Part shown: positions 1 to 8,020 of the stretch, in pieces | How the letters are laid out: the number at the start of each line of letters is the position of its first letter | Numbering within the stretch: position 1 is the stretch's first letter | From: Acidobacteria bacterium 37-71-11 | GTDB taxonomy: Bacteria > Acidobacteriota > Thermoanaerobaculia > Thermoanaerobaculales > Thermoanaerobaculaceae | Assembly: GCA_002279285.1 (NCBI GenBank) | Contig: NCBR01000076.1 | Span: 1 to 15,676 of the forward strand | Direction of reading: 5' to 3' | Length of the DNA: 15,676 nt | Made by a program: the position numbers and the translations under genes | Notes under the pieces: model-generated | Seen by the model: only the letters and a program-made list of their open reading frames with translations | Told to the model about the DNA's origin: nothing | Databases searched by the model: none

Positions 1-360
1 CAGATCGCGTTCGTGGTGATGAGCCGCGCCGAGACGAACGAGCCGCACCGCATGGCCGCCGCCTCGATCGGCGTCGCGGTGCCGGCCGACAAGAGGATGT
101 ACGGCTACCTCTCCGAGCACCACGCGTTCGGCCAGACCGGCAAGGAAGCGGGGGACTACGCGGAGGACCTCGCGGCCTCGATGCTCGCCTCCACCCTGGG
201 CGTCGAGTTCGACGAGAACCAGTCGTGGGACGAGAAGCGCCAGATCTGGAAGATCTCCAACAAGATCGTGACGACGCGCAACGTCACGCAGTCGGCGATC
301 GTCGGCCGCCCCGGGAAGTGGACCACGGTCGTTGCGGCCGCGGTGCTGCTGTTCGACTAG
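1..360 (+). CDS. Pyruvoyl-dependent arginine decarboxylase, 3' part only
   Basis: This is the C-terminal 119 residues of a PvlArgDC-family enzyme, open from the first base of the window, so its start and the self-cleaving serine that makes the pyruvoyl cofactor lie upstream. The family decarboxylates arginine to agmatine in the cytoplasm. Recognition rests on the ordered family motifs: a SIGVAVP strand, the SEHHAFGQTGKEAGDYAED stretch that begins a helix, and a C-terminal strand ending in AAAVLLFD. Intact members are about 160-190 residues, so roughly one third is missing. The TAG stop is 10 nt before the next gene, which has a GGGGAG ribosome site, so the two are surely co-transcribed. The DHS-like and agmatinase genes that follow support arginine rather than another amino acid as substrate. 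The family is clear; substrate specificity is inferred from neighbours. Confidence 0.88.
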   Translation, partial: QIAFVVMSRAETNEPHRMAAASIGVAVPADKRMYGYLSEHHAFGQTGKEAGDYAEDLAASMLASTLGVEFDENQSWDEKRQIWKISNKIVTTRNVTQSAIVGRPGKWTTVVAAAVLLFD

Positions 361-370
361 AGGGGGAGCG

Positions 371-1477
371 ATGGCGGGAGCGACGAAGAAGTACCTTGGC
401 GGCGGCCGGATCCTGCCCCCCAGGGTGCGCGGCGACATGACCGCCGCGGAGCTGGTGGACGGGGTTTTCTCCGCCTACAACGCGGCCCGCCTGCGCGAGG
501 GCGCGCGGCTGTTCGCCCGCAAGATGCTGGCGCCGGAGACGACGGTGGCCGTCTCGCTCACCGGCGCCCTGACGCCGGGAGGGTACGGCATCTCCTGCCT
601 GGTCCCCCTCATCGAGGCCGGTTTCGTGGACTGGATGGTCTCGACCGGCGCGAACCTCTACCACGACATGCACTACGGCCTCGGGATGCACCTCCACCAC
701 GGCTCGCCGTTCGTCTCGGACGTCGAGCTGAGGCAGGCCGGCGTGATCCGGATCTACGACATCTTCTTCGAGTACGACGTGCTGCTCGACACCGACGCGT
801 TCGTCCGCGAGGTGATCGCGGCACCCGAGTTCGGCCGGGCGATGTCGTCGGCGGAGTTCCACTATCGCCTCGGAGGGTACGTGGCGGCGCGCGAGAAGCT
901 CCTTTCGACCGAGGGCCACTCGCTGATCGCCGCCTGCCACCGCGCCGGCGTGCCGGTCTACACCTCGTCGCCCGGAGACTCCTCGATCGGCATGAACGTC
1001 GCCGCGATGGCGCTCACCGGCTCGAAGCTCGTGATCGACCCCAACCTCGACGTCAACGAAACCGCCGCGATCGTCTACGGCGCCAAGCGGGACGGCGGCA
1101 AGAGCGGCGTGCTGATCCTGGGCGGCGGCAGCCCGAAGAACTTCGTGCTGCAGACGGAGCCGCAGATCCAGGAGGTCCTCGGCCTGCCGGAGAAGGGGCA
1201 CGACTACTTCCTGCAGATCACCGACGCCCGTGCCGACACCGGCGGCCTCTCCGGTGCGACGCCCTCGGAGGCGGTCTCCTGGGGGAAGATCGATCCCGAC
1301 CAGTTGCCGAGCGCGGTGGTCGTGTACACCGACTCGACGATCGCGCTTCCCCTGCTGGCGGCGTACGCCCTGGCCAACCGCGAGCCGCGCCCGCTCAAGC
1401 GCCTGTACGATCGGCGGGACGCGATGCTGGCGAGGCTGCGCGACGACTACCTGGCCCGTCTGGGGACGCACGCATGA
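371..1477 (+). CDS. Deoxyhypusine synthase-like protein (candidate homospermidine synthase)
   Basis: This 368-residue protein belongs to the deoxyhypusine synthase superfamily, NAD-dependent enzymes that transfer an aminobutyl group from spermidine through a lysine imine. Visible motifs include TGALTPGGYG near residue 60, the GANLYHDMHYG segment, SPGDSSIGMN at 200-209, GGGSPKN with the probable imine-forming lysine K256, and the typical late EAVSWGKI segment. The DHS fold is therefore present with its catalytic lysine. The histidine of the eukaryotic enzyme (in GDMIFFHS) aligns with a methionine at 208, as I believe is usual in bacterial homologs. Bacteria lack eIF5A, so the acceptor is more likely putrescine (giving homospermidine) or another amine. 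The ATG at 371 follows GGGGAG; the gene lies between arginine decarboxylase and agmatinase. Family is near certain, exact substrate is not. Confidence 0.88.
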   Translation: MAGATKKYLGGGRILPPRVRGDMTAAELVDGVFSAYNAARLREGARLFARKMLAPETTVAVSLTGALTPGGYGISCLVPLIEAGFVDWMVSTGANLYHDMHYGLGMHLHHGSPFVSDVELRQAGVIRIYDIFFEYDVLLDTDAFVREVIAAPEFGRAMSSAEFHYRLGGYVAAREKLLSTEGHSLIAACHRAGVPVYTSSPGDSSIGMNVAAMALTGSKLVIDPNLDVNETAAIVYGAKRDGGKSGVLILGGGSPKNFVLQTEPQIQEVLGLPEKGHDYFLQITDARADTGGLSGATPSEAVSWGKIDPDQLPSAVVVYTDSTIALPLLAAYALANREPRPLKRLYDRRDAMLARLRDDYLARLGTHA

Positions 1478-1502
1478 CGCGAACCGGCGCGGGAGGGCGG
1501 CA

Positions 1503-2417
1503 GTGAGCGACGAGCGCTACGCCCCGTACCAGGAGTTTCTCGGGGTCCCCGCCGAGCTCAAGCCGGCGCGCGAGCCGCGTGTGGCGGTGCTGCCGGTCCC
1601 GTACGACCTGACGACCTCGTACCAGCCCGGCGCTCGGCGCGGCCCGCTCGCGATCCTCGAGGCCTCGACGCACCTCGAGACCTACGACGAGGAGTTGGAG
1701 CGCGAGACGTGGGAGGAGGTCGGGATCGAGACCCTCCCGGCGGTGGTCCCCGACACTTCCGGGCCCGAGGCCACGATGCGCCGCATCGAGGATGTGGCGA
1801 GCGGGATCGTGGAGTCCGGGCGGTTCCTGGTGGCGCTCGGGGGCGAACACTCGATCACGGCGCCGCTGGTGCGCGCCGTGCGCTCGCGCCACCCCGGACT
1901 CGGGGTGCTGCAGCTCGACGCCCACGCCGACCTCCGCGACTCCTTCGAAGGCTCGCCTCACAACCACGCCTGCGTGATGCACCGGCTGCTCGACGACGGC
2001 GTGCCGTTGGTCCAGGTGGGGATCCGGTCGCTGACCGGTGATGAGAGCAACCTGATCCGCGAGCGCGGGATCTGCGCGGTGTACGCGCCCGAGGCGGTCG
2101 GCTCGCCGGTCGAGCGTTGGGTGGAGCGGGTGGTGGCGGCGCTGCCGGAGGAGGTCTACGTCACCGTCGACCTCGACGCATTCGACCCGGCGATCATGCC
2201 GGCCACCGGCACGCCGGAACCGGGCGGCCTCGACTGGTACCGCGCCCTCGCGGTGCTGCGCGAGGTGGCGCGGCGCAAGCGCATCGTGGGGTTCGACGTG
2301 GTCGAGCTGGCGCCGATCCCGGGGCTCGTCGCGCCGGACTTCCTCGCCGCCAAGCTGGTCTACCGCCTCCTCGGCTTCGCTTTCCTCCTGCAGCGGCGCG
2401 AGGCGGCGGCAACCTGA
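1503..2417 (+). CDS. speB: Agmatinase-family ureohydrolase
   Basis: This 304-residue ureohydrolase would split agmatine into putrescine and urea using two manganese ions. All metal-ligand motifs are visible: GGEHS with H116, DAHAD with D139, H141 and D143, and DLDAFDP with D223 and D225. The length matches agmatinases (about 300 residues). The start chosen is the GTG at 1503, six bases after a GGGAGG ribosome site; the reading frame stays open further upstream but there it only overlaps the DHS-like gene. It follows that gene by 25 nt and closes the polyamine operon. The family also contains arginases, guanidinobutyrases, formimidoylglutamases and aminopropylagmatine ureohydrolases. The neighbouring arginine decarboxylase favours agmatine or an N-alkylated agmatine as substrate. 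Confidence 0.88.
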   Translation: MSDERYAPYQEFLGVPAELKPAREPRVAVLPVPYDLTTSYQPGARRGPLAILEASTHLETYDEELERETWEEVGIETLPAVVPDTSGPEATMRRIEDVASGIVESGRFLVALGGEHSITAPLVRAVRSRHPGLGVLQLDAHADLRDSFEGSPHNHACVMHRLLDDGVPLVQVGIRSLTGDESNLIRERGICAVYAPEAVGSPVERWVERVVAALPEEVYVTVDLDAFDPAIMPATGTPEPGGLDWYRALAVLREVARRKRIVGFDVVELAPIPGLVAPDFLAAKLVYRLLGFAFLLQRREAAAT

Positions 2418-2442
2418 GTGCTCGTGCCGTTCGTCTGCGTTC

Positions 2443-2471
2443 TTGACAGGCTCCGGCGGTGAGACTAGGTT
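2443..2471 (+). promoter_or_regulatory. Sigma70-like promoter of the efflux operon
   Basis: A perfect TTGACA (-35, 2443-2448) and a TAGGTT (-10, 2466-2471) are separated by exactly 17 nt, just after the agmatinase stop. Transcription would begin near 2478, about 50 nt before the outer-membrane protein start. The spacing is the standard 17 rather than the 19-20 nt of MerR-controlled metal promoters, and I see no MerR-type dyad in the spacer. Confidence 0.55.
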
Positions 2472-2530
2472 CAATTGTTGTGACGAGCGGTGGCCTGGCG
2501 CGGAGCGTCTCGACGGCAGCCGATCCGGTG

Positions 2531-3830
2531 ATGCGGATATGGCCCGGCCTCGGGCTCCTGCTGGCGCTGGCGGCGATGGCGGGGTGCGTCACCTACCGTT
2601 CGCAGCCGCTGCACCCGTCCGAGACAGCGGCGCGGTTCGAGGCGCGGCGGCTGGACGACGCGGGCTTGCGGCGCTTCGTCGAGGCGGAGGCCGGCCGGCC
2701 CGTCAAGGGGTGGCCGCCGGCGGCGATGGACTTCGAGCAGCTCACGCTCGCCGCGCTCTACTTCAGCCCGGACCTCGACGTGGCGCGGGCCCAGCTCGCC
2801 GGCGCCGAGGCGGCGGTGGTCACGGCCGGCCAGCGGGCGAACCCCGCCCTGGGGGTGAAGCCGGAGTGGGTGAGCAACGCGCCGGGAGGGGTGACGCCGT
2901 GGGTGCTGTCGGTGGCCTTCGACGTCCCGCTGACGACCGCGGGCAAGCGCACCATCCGCATCGCCGAGGCGCACAACCTCTCCGAGGTCGCGCGGCTGCG
3001 CCTCGGCGAGCAGGCGTGGCATGTGCGCTCGCGGCTGCGGGCGCGGTTGGTGGATCTCTGGCAGGCCGGGCGGGCCGAGGCGCTGCTGCTGCGGCAGGAC
3101 GAGGTGGCGCAGGAACGTATGCGCCTGCTCGACGCGCGGTTCGCCAACGGAGAGGTCGCCCGGCTCGAGGTCATCCTCGGGCGGCGCGAGCGCGAGCGCG
3201 TCGCGCTCGCCCTGGGACAGGCGCGGGAACAGCGGGCCGCGGCCCTGGTGCGGGTGGCCGACGCGATCGGCGTGAGCGCGCCGGCGCTGGCCGGCGAGGC
3301 GATCGACTTCGGCTTTACCGGGCGGCTGCCGGCCGAGGAAGAACTGGGAACGCGGGACGTGCGGGCCGAGGCGCTGCTGAACCGGCCCGATATCCTCGCG
3401 GCGCTGGCGGAGTACGCCGCGAGCGAGACGGCGCTGCGGCTCGAGGTGGCGCGCCAGTACCCGGACATCCACCTCGGGCCCGGGTACACGTTCGACAAGG
3501 GAAGCAACCAGTGGGCGCTGGGCGTTGCGCTGGTGCTCCCGGTGATGAACCGCAACCAGGGGCCGATCGCCGAGGCGGAGGCGCGCCGGCGATGCCGCGC
3601 TCGCCGCCGCCGCCAAGCAGTTCGCCGCCGGCGAGACCGACCGTTTGAGCCTGGTGGACGCCGAGGTCGCGCGCGGCGCCGGTGCCCTCGCCCTCTTGGA
3701 TGTGCAGGCGGCGGCGCAGCGGGCGGTGGGCCGGGTCGAGGACGCGGTGCGGCGGCCGCTGGCGCCGGCCAGCCCGCTGCCGGCCGTGGGCGCCACCGGG
3801 CCGCGGGACGCAAAGGAGGGTCGGCCGTGA
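2531..3830 (+). pseudogene. TolC-family outer-membrane lipoprotein (CusC/CzcC type) with internal out-of-frame deletion
   Basis: This would be the outer-membrane channel of the following RND pump. The ATG at 2531 gives a lipoprotein signal peptide ending in AMAGC with lipidated C19, usual for OMF lipoproteins. Helical OMF sequence runs in one frame to about 3592 (PVMNRNQGPIAEAEARR). There the family match jumps to another frame, resuming at DAALAAAAKQFAAGETDR and running to the TGA at 3828-3830. About 35-45 residues usually found between these segments are absent, so this looks like a deletion of roughly 100-130 nt not divisible by three, not a single-base slip. The original frame stays open past the junction, is arginine-rich and unlike the family, and joins the adaptor in frame. 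Decay and assembly error are both possible. An upstream GTG at 2459 lies inside the promoter and was not used. Confidence 0.8.
3814..3820 (+). promoter_or_regulatory. Ribosome binding site of the adaptor gene
   Basis: AGGAGGG lies 6 nt before the GTG at 3827. It decides the adaptor start within a long open frame that continues from the upstream outer-membrane gene. It also shows that the adaptor was translated on its own and coupled to the previous gene through the overlapping GTGA. Confidence 0.8.
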
Positions 3831-4879
3831 GATCCAGGGACCAGATCTTGGCCGCGTGGGTGCGGGCCGCTGCTGCGGCTGTCGCCCTCGCGCTGCTGGT
3901 GGCAGGCGGCGTTGCACGCAGCGAGGCGGACGAGGACGACACCGCGCCACCGGTCTCGGCGCCGCCGCGGGTGACCGTCGTCCACGGTGAGACGGTCGTC
4001 ACGTTCGACGCGGCGACTCTGGCCAGGAGCGGCCTCGAGGTCAAGGCGCTGCCGGCGCAAACCCACCGGGCCGAGGCGATCGCGTACGGCGCCGTCCTCG
4101 ACCTCACCGAGTTGGCGGATGCTCGCGGCGCGCTGACCGCGGCCGCGGCCAGAGTGGAGCAGGCGCGCGCCATGGTGGCGGCGTCCCGCGCCGAGTTCGA
4201 GCGCGTGCGGGCGCTGCACGCCGACGAGCGCAACGCCTCCGACAAGACGCTTGAAGCGGCGACCGCGAAGTGGCGCGGCGACGACGCAGAAGCCAGGGCC
4301 GCGGATGCGGCGTTGGCGGCGCGAGTGGCCGCCGCGCGCCAGCGCTGGGGCGCCGTCGCCGCGGGCTGGCTCGAGCGTGGTTCCTCCGAACTCGATGCGT
4401 TGCTGGCGCAGCGGCAGCGCCTGGTCCAGGTCACGCTGCCGCCAGGCACGGCCCTGGAGTCGGCGCCCGCCACGGCCACCGTGCGCGGTGGCGGCGGCGC
4501 CGCGGTCGCGGCGCGCCTGATCTCGCCGGCCCCGCGCACCGACCCGCGGATCCAGGGCGTGAGCTTCTACTACGCGGCGCCCGACGCACCCGGGTTGCTC
4601 CCCGGCGCCGGCGTCGAGGCGTTCCTGCCCACCGGGCCGGCGGTCACGGGCGTCACGGTGCCGGCCGCCGCGGTGGTGTGGTGGCAGGGGCGAGCGTGGG
4701 TCTACCTCGAAGAGGCGCCGGGGCGTTTCGTGCGGCGCGAGGTGGCGACGGACGCGCCGGTCCCCGGCGGCTGGTTCGTGACGGCCGGCGTGACGGCGGG
4801 GGGGCGGGTCGTGGTGCGCGGCGCGCAGATGCTGCTTTCGGAGGAGGGCCGCGCCGCCATCCAGGGTTCCGAGGGCTGA
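3827..4879 (+). CDS. RND efflux periplasmic adaptor (CusB/HlyD-like membrane fusion protein)
   Basis: This 350-residue protein would link the inner-membrane RND pump to the outer-membrane channel in the periplasm. It starts with a basic segment and a hydrophobic stretch (about 13-30) acting as signal or membrane anchor. A beta segment (about 47-95) follows, then an alanine-rich coiled-coil hairpin (about 97-175, containing EQARAMVAASRAEFERVRAL), then lipoyl/beta-barrel and membrane-proximal sequence with VPAAAVVWWQGRAWVYLEEA near 280. That last pattern is typical of HME-type adaptors. The GTG start overlaps the stop of the previous gene (GTGA), and the pump gene follows after 15 nt. I see no His- or Met-rich N-terminal metal site, so the substrate is open. 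Confidence 0.85.
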   Translation: MRSRDQILAAWVRAAAAAVALALLVAGGVARSEADEDDTAPPVSAPPRVTVVHGETVVTFDAATLARSGLEVKALPAQTHRAEAIAYGAVLDLTELADARGALTAAAARVEQARAMVAASRAEFERVRALHADERNASDKTLEAATAKWRGDDAEARAADAALAARVAAARQRWGAVAAGWLERGSSELDALLAQRQRLVQVTLPPGTALESAPATATVRGGGGAAVAARLISPAPRTDPRIQGVSFYYAAPDAPGLLPGAGVEAFLPTGPAVTGVTVPAAAVVWWQGRAWVYLEEAPGRFVRREVATDAPVPGGWFVTAGVTAGGRVVVRGAQMLLSEEGRAAIQGSEG

Positions 4880-4894
4880 CGGGCGGAAACCGGG

Positions 4895-7800
4895 ATGCTA
4901 TCCGCGATCGTCCGTTTTGCGTTGCGCTTCCGCGGGGTCGTCATCGCCCTCGCCGCGGCGTTCCTCGGCTACGGCGTCTACTCGCTGTTCCAGGCGCGCT
5001 ACGACGTCTTCCCCGAGTTCGCCCCGCCTCAGGTCCAGATCCAGACCGGGGCGCCGGGCCTCTCCCCGGAGCAGGTCGAGGCGCTCGTCACCCAGCCGAT
5101 CGAGAACGTCCTCAACGGTCTGCAGGGGATCGAATCGCTGCGCTCCGGCTCGATCCAGGGGCTGTCGGTCATCACCGTCATCTTCCAGCCGAGCAGCGAG
5201 ATCTTCCTCGACCGCCAGCTGGTCGCGGAGCGTCTCGCCGCGGTGGCGAGCAGTCTGCCGGCCGGACTGGGGCCGCCGGAGATGACGCCGCTGACCTCGT
5301 CCACCAGCACGGTGCTCGCCGTCGGCCTGACGTCGTCGACCCGCAGCCTCATGGAGTTGCGCACCATCGCCGACTGGACGGTGCGACAGCGGCTGCTCGC
5401 GGTGCCCGGCGTGGCCAAGGTGGCGGTGTTCGGCGGCGACGTACGGCAGCTGCAGGTGCAGGTCGAGCCGGAGCGCCTCGTGCGCTTCGGCCTTGCGATC
5501 GAGGATATCGTGGCCGCGGCGCGGCACGCCACCGGCGTGCGCGGCGCCGGGCAGGTGGACACGGTCAACCAGCGCCTGGTGATCCACACCGAGGGGCAGG
5601 CGCTCACCCCAGCCGAGCTGGCCGACACCGTCGTCGCCCGCCGCGGCGGCGCGGTCGTGCGTCTCGGGGACGTGGCCAAGGTCGTGGACGGCGCCGAGCC
5701 GCCGGTCGGGGCGGCCAGCATCATGGGCAAGCCCGGCGTCATGCTCATGGTCTCTTCGCAGTACCGGGTGACCGGGCAGGTGGACCGGGCGCTCGCCGAG
5801 CTGCGGCCGACCCTCGACGCGCAGGGCGTGCGCTTGGACGCCGACAACATCCTGCGCCCGGCGCGTTTCATCGCGACCGCCACCGGCAACGTGAGGTCGG
5901 CGCTGCTGCTGGGCGCTCTCCTGGTCGTGGTGGTTCTGAGCCTCTTCCTGTTCAACCTGCGCACCGCGGCGATCTCGTGCACGGCGATCCCGCTCTCGCT
6001 GCTCGCCGCGGTCACGGTGCTCGAGCGCCTCGGCATCTCGCTCAACACGATGACGCTGGGCGGGCTCGCCATCGCCATCGGCGAGGTGGTGGACGACGCC
6101 GTCATCGACGTCGAGAACATCCTGCGCCGGCTGCGCGAGAACCGCCGGCGCGAAGCGCCGCTGCCGGCCCTGCGCGTCATCTACGACGCGTCGATCGAGG
6201 TGCGCAGCGCCGTGGTCTACGCCACCTTCGCGGTGGTGCTGGTGTTCGTCCCCATCCTCACGATGTCGGGGGTCGCGGGGCGGTTGTTCGCGCCGCTCGG
6301 CATGGCGTACATCCTGGCGATCCTGGCCTCGCTCGTGGTGGCGCTGACGGTGACGCCGGCGCTGTGCTCGTTGCTCCTGCGCGAGGACCGGCTGCCCGAG
6401 GGCGAGCCGCCCGTGGTGGTGTGGTTGCGGGCGCGCTACGTGCCGCTGCTGGTGCGGGTGGAGCGCCACCCCCGGGTGGTCATCACGGCCGTCGCGGTGC
6501 TGACGGTCGGCGGACTCGCGATGCTGCCGTTCTTCGGCGGCGGTTTCGTGCCGCAGCTCAAGGAAGGCCACTTCGTCGTCCACATGACCGCGGTGCCGGG
6601 GACCTCCCTGGCGGAATCGCTGCGCATGGGTGGCACGCTCTCCAAGTTGCTGCTCGCGCTGCCGGAAGTGCGGGCGGTGGGGCAGCGGGTGGGGCGGGCG
6701 GACGCGGCCGACGACATCATGGGCACCCACTCGAGCGAGATCGAAGTGGACCTCAAACCGCTCGGAGGCGCGGCGAGCCGGCGGGTCGAAGCGAAGATCC
6801 GCGACGTCCTGCACGGCTTTCCGGGAGCCAACTTCGCGGTCAACACCTTCCTGTCGGAGAGGGTGGAGGAAACGCTCTCCGGCTACGGCGCTCCCGTGGC
6901 CGTGAACATCTTCGGGTCCGACCTCGACGTCCTCGACGCCAAGGCCGCCGCGGTGGCCGCGGTGCTCGCCAAGGTGCCGGGCGCGGCGGACGTGCTGGTG
7001 CAGTCGCCGCCCGGCAGCCCACAGCTCGTCGTCCGGTTGCGGCGCGCCGAGCTGGCCCGCTGGGGCCTCGACCCGGTGACGGCACTCGACGCGGTGCGCA
7101 CCGCCTACCAGGGCCAGGTCGTCGGCCAGGTGTACGACGCCGGCAAGATCTTCGCCGCCGCCGTCATCCTCGACCCGGCGCTGCGCGCCGACCCCGGCTC
7201 GGTCGGGGCGCTGCCGCTGCGCAACGCCGAGGGAACGTTCGTGCCCCTCGGCCGCGTGGCGGATGTCTTCGAGACGACGGGGCGGTACTCGGTGTTGCAC
7301 GAGGGCGCGCGCCGCGTGCAGGCCGTGACCTGCAGCGTGGTGGGGCGCAACGTCGCCTCGTTCGTGGCGGACGCGAAGCGGCGGCTCGCCGCGGCGGTGC
7401 CGCTGCCGGCCGGCGTCTACCTGGACTTCGCCGGGTCGGCGGCCGAGCAGGCCCGCTCCACCCGCGACCTGCTCGTGCACGCCGCAATTGCCGGTGTCGG
7501 CATCCTCATCCTGCTTTCGATGGTCATGGGCTCGGCGCGCAACTTCCTCCTCGTCCTGGCCAACCTGCCGTTCGCCCTGGTCGGCGGGATCCTGGTCGTG
7601 CTGGCGAGCGGGGGCGATCTCTCGCTGGGCTCGCTGGTGGGGTTCGTGACCGTGTTCGGCATCACGCTGCGCAACTCGATCATGCTGATCTCGCACTACG
7701 AGCACCTGGTGGGCGTGGAGGGCGAGATCTGGGGACCGGCGGCGGCGCTGCGCGGCGCCGAGGAGAGACTGGCGCCGATCCTCATGACCGCGCTGGTGAC

Positions 7801-7993
7801 CGGGCTCGGCCTGCTGCCGCTCGCGCTCGGGAGCGGCGCGCCGGGGCGCGAGATCGAGGGCCCGATGGCGCTCGTGATCCTGGGGGGGCTCGTGACCTCC
7901 ACGGCGCTCAACCTGCTCGTGCTGCCCACCCTGGCGCTGCGCTTCGGCCGCTTCACCGGGCCAGATAATAGAACTGCGGTGCCTGGTACCTGA
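4895..7993 (+). CDS. RND efflux pump permease, heavy-metal-efflux-like (CusA/CzcA family)
   Basis: This 1032-residue protein is a full-length proton-driven RND pump (AcrB/ACR_tran fold). It has TM1 at about 12-32 (after MLSAIVRFALRFR), a first large periplasmic domain (YDVFPEFAPPQVQIQT), and a TM2-6 cluster at about 335-500. A second periplasmic domain starts near 545, and a final TM cluster begins near 860. The opening and the TQPIENVLNGLQGIESLRS segment are typical of HME pumps. The TM4 signature reads AIGEVVDDAVIDVEN (D400, D401, E407). Compared with the CzcA signature, the first aspartate is replaced by alanine (A394), while the second aspartate and the glutamate are kept, plus an extra D401. 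Metal specificity is therefore uncertain. The C-terminal tail (about RTAVPGT) and the TGA stop lie in a short dispersed repeat. Confidence 0.9.
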   Translation: MLSAIVRFALRFRGVVIALAAAFLGYGVYSLFQARYDVFPEFAPPQVQIQTGAPGLSPEQVEALVTQPIENVLNGLQGIESLRSGSIQGLSVITVIFQPSSEIFLDRQLVAERLAAVASSLPAGLGPPEMTPLTSSTSTVLAVGLTSSTRSLMELRTIADWTVRQRLLAVPGVAKVAVFGGDVRQLQVQVEPERLVRFGLAIEDIVAAARHATGVRGAGQVDTVNQRLVIHTEGQALTPAELADTVVARRGGAVVRLGDVAKVVDGAEPPVGAASIMGKPGVMLMVSSQYRVTGQVDRALAELRPTLDAQGVRLDADNILRPARFIATATGNVRSALLLGALLVVVVLSLFLFNLRTAAISCTAIPLSLLAAVTVLERLGISLNTMTLGGLAIAIGEVVDDAVIDVENILRRLRENRRREAPLPALRVIYDASIEVRSAVVYATFAVVLVFVPILTMSGVAGRLFAPLGMAYILAILASLVVALTVTPALCSLLLREDRLPEGEPPVVVWLRARYVPLLVRVERHPRVVITAVAVLTVGGLAMLPFFGGGFVPQLKEGHFVVHMTAVPGTSLAESLRMGGTLSKLLLALPEVRAVGQRVGRADAADDIMGTHSSEIEVDLKPLGGAASRRVEAKIRDVLHGFPGANFAVNTFLSERVEETLSGYGAPVAVNIFGSDLDVLDAKAAAVAAVLAKVPGAADVLVQSPPGSPQLVVRLRRAELARWGLDPVTALDAVRTAYQGQVVGQVYDAGKIFAAAVILDPALRADPGSVGALPLRNAEGTFVPLGRVADVFETTGRYSVLHEGARRVQAVTCSVVGRNVASFVADAKRRLAAAVPLPAGVYLDFAGSAAEQARSTRDLLVHAAIAGVGILILLSMVMGSARNFLLVLANLPFALVGGILVVLASGGDLSLGSLVGFVTVFGITLRNSIMLISHYEHLVGVEGEIWGPAAALRGAEERLAPILMTALVTGLGLLPLALGSGAPGREIEGPMALVILGGLVTSTALNLLVLPTLALRFGRFTGPDNRTAVPGT
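7977..7990. repeat. Short palindromic repeat CGGTRCCTGGTACC, copy A
   Basis: CGGTGCCTGGTACC lies at the 3' end of the RND gene and encodes its last residues; the TGA stop directly follows. It is 13 of 14 identical to copy B at 8907-8920. The core is two GGTRCC hexamers around a single T, an inverted repeat able to form a small hairpin. The same core is typical of short dispersed repeats in many GC-rich genomes, though membership in such a family is inferred. Confidence 0.55.
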
Positions 7994-8010
7994 ACACGCA
8001 ACCGGGGCCG

Positions 8011-8016
8011 GGGAGG
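8011..8016 (+). promoter_or_regulatory. Ribosome binding site of uppP deciding a TTG start
   Basis: GGGAGG ends 4 nt before the TTG at 8021. The nearer ATG at 8017 is in another frame and gives no family sequence, so TTG is the likely start. An AT-rich GATAAT upstream (7964-7969) could be a -10 element but has no convincing -35. Confidence 0.6.
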
Positions 8017-8020
8017 ATGA

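Noticed and set aside
2459..2530. Earlier GTG start for the outer-membrane protein
   Set aside because: It lies within the -35/-10 promoter and before the expected transcript start; the ATG at 2531 gives a proper lipoprotein signal.
2459..4879. Natural OMF-adaptor fusion protein of 806 residues
   Set aside because: The bridge is out-of-frame sequence. The true OMF C-terminus reads in another frame and ends in a GTGA overlap with the adaptor, which has its own ribosome site.
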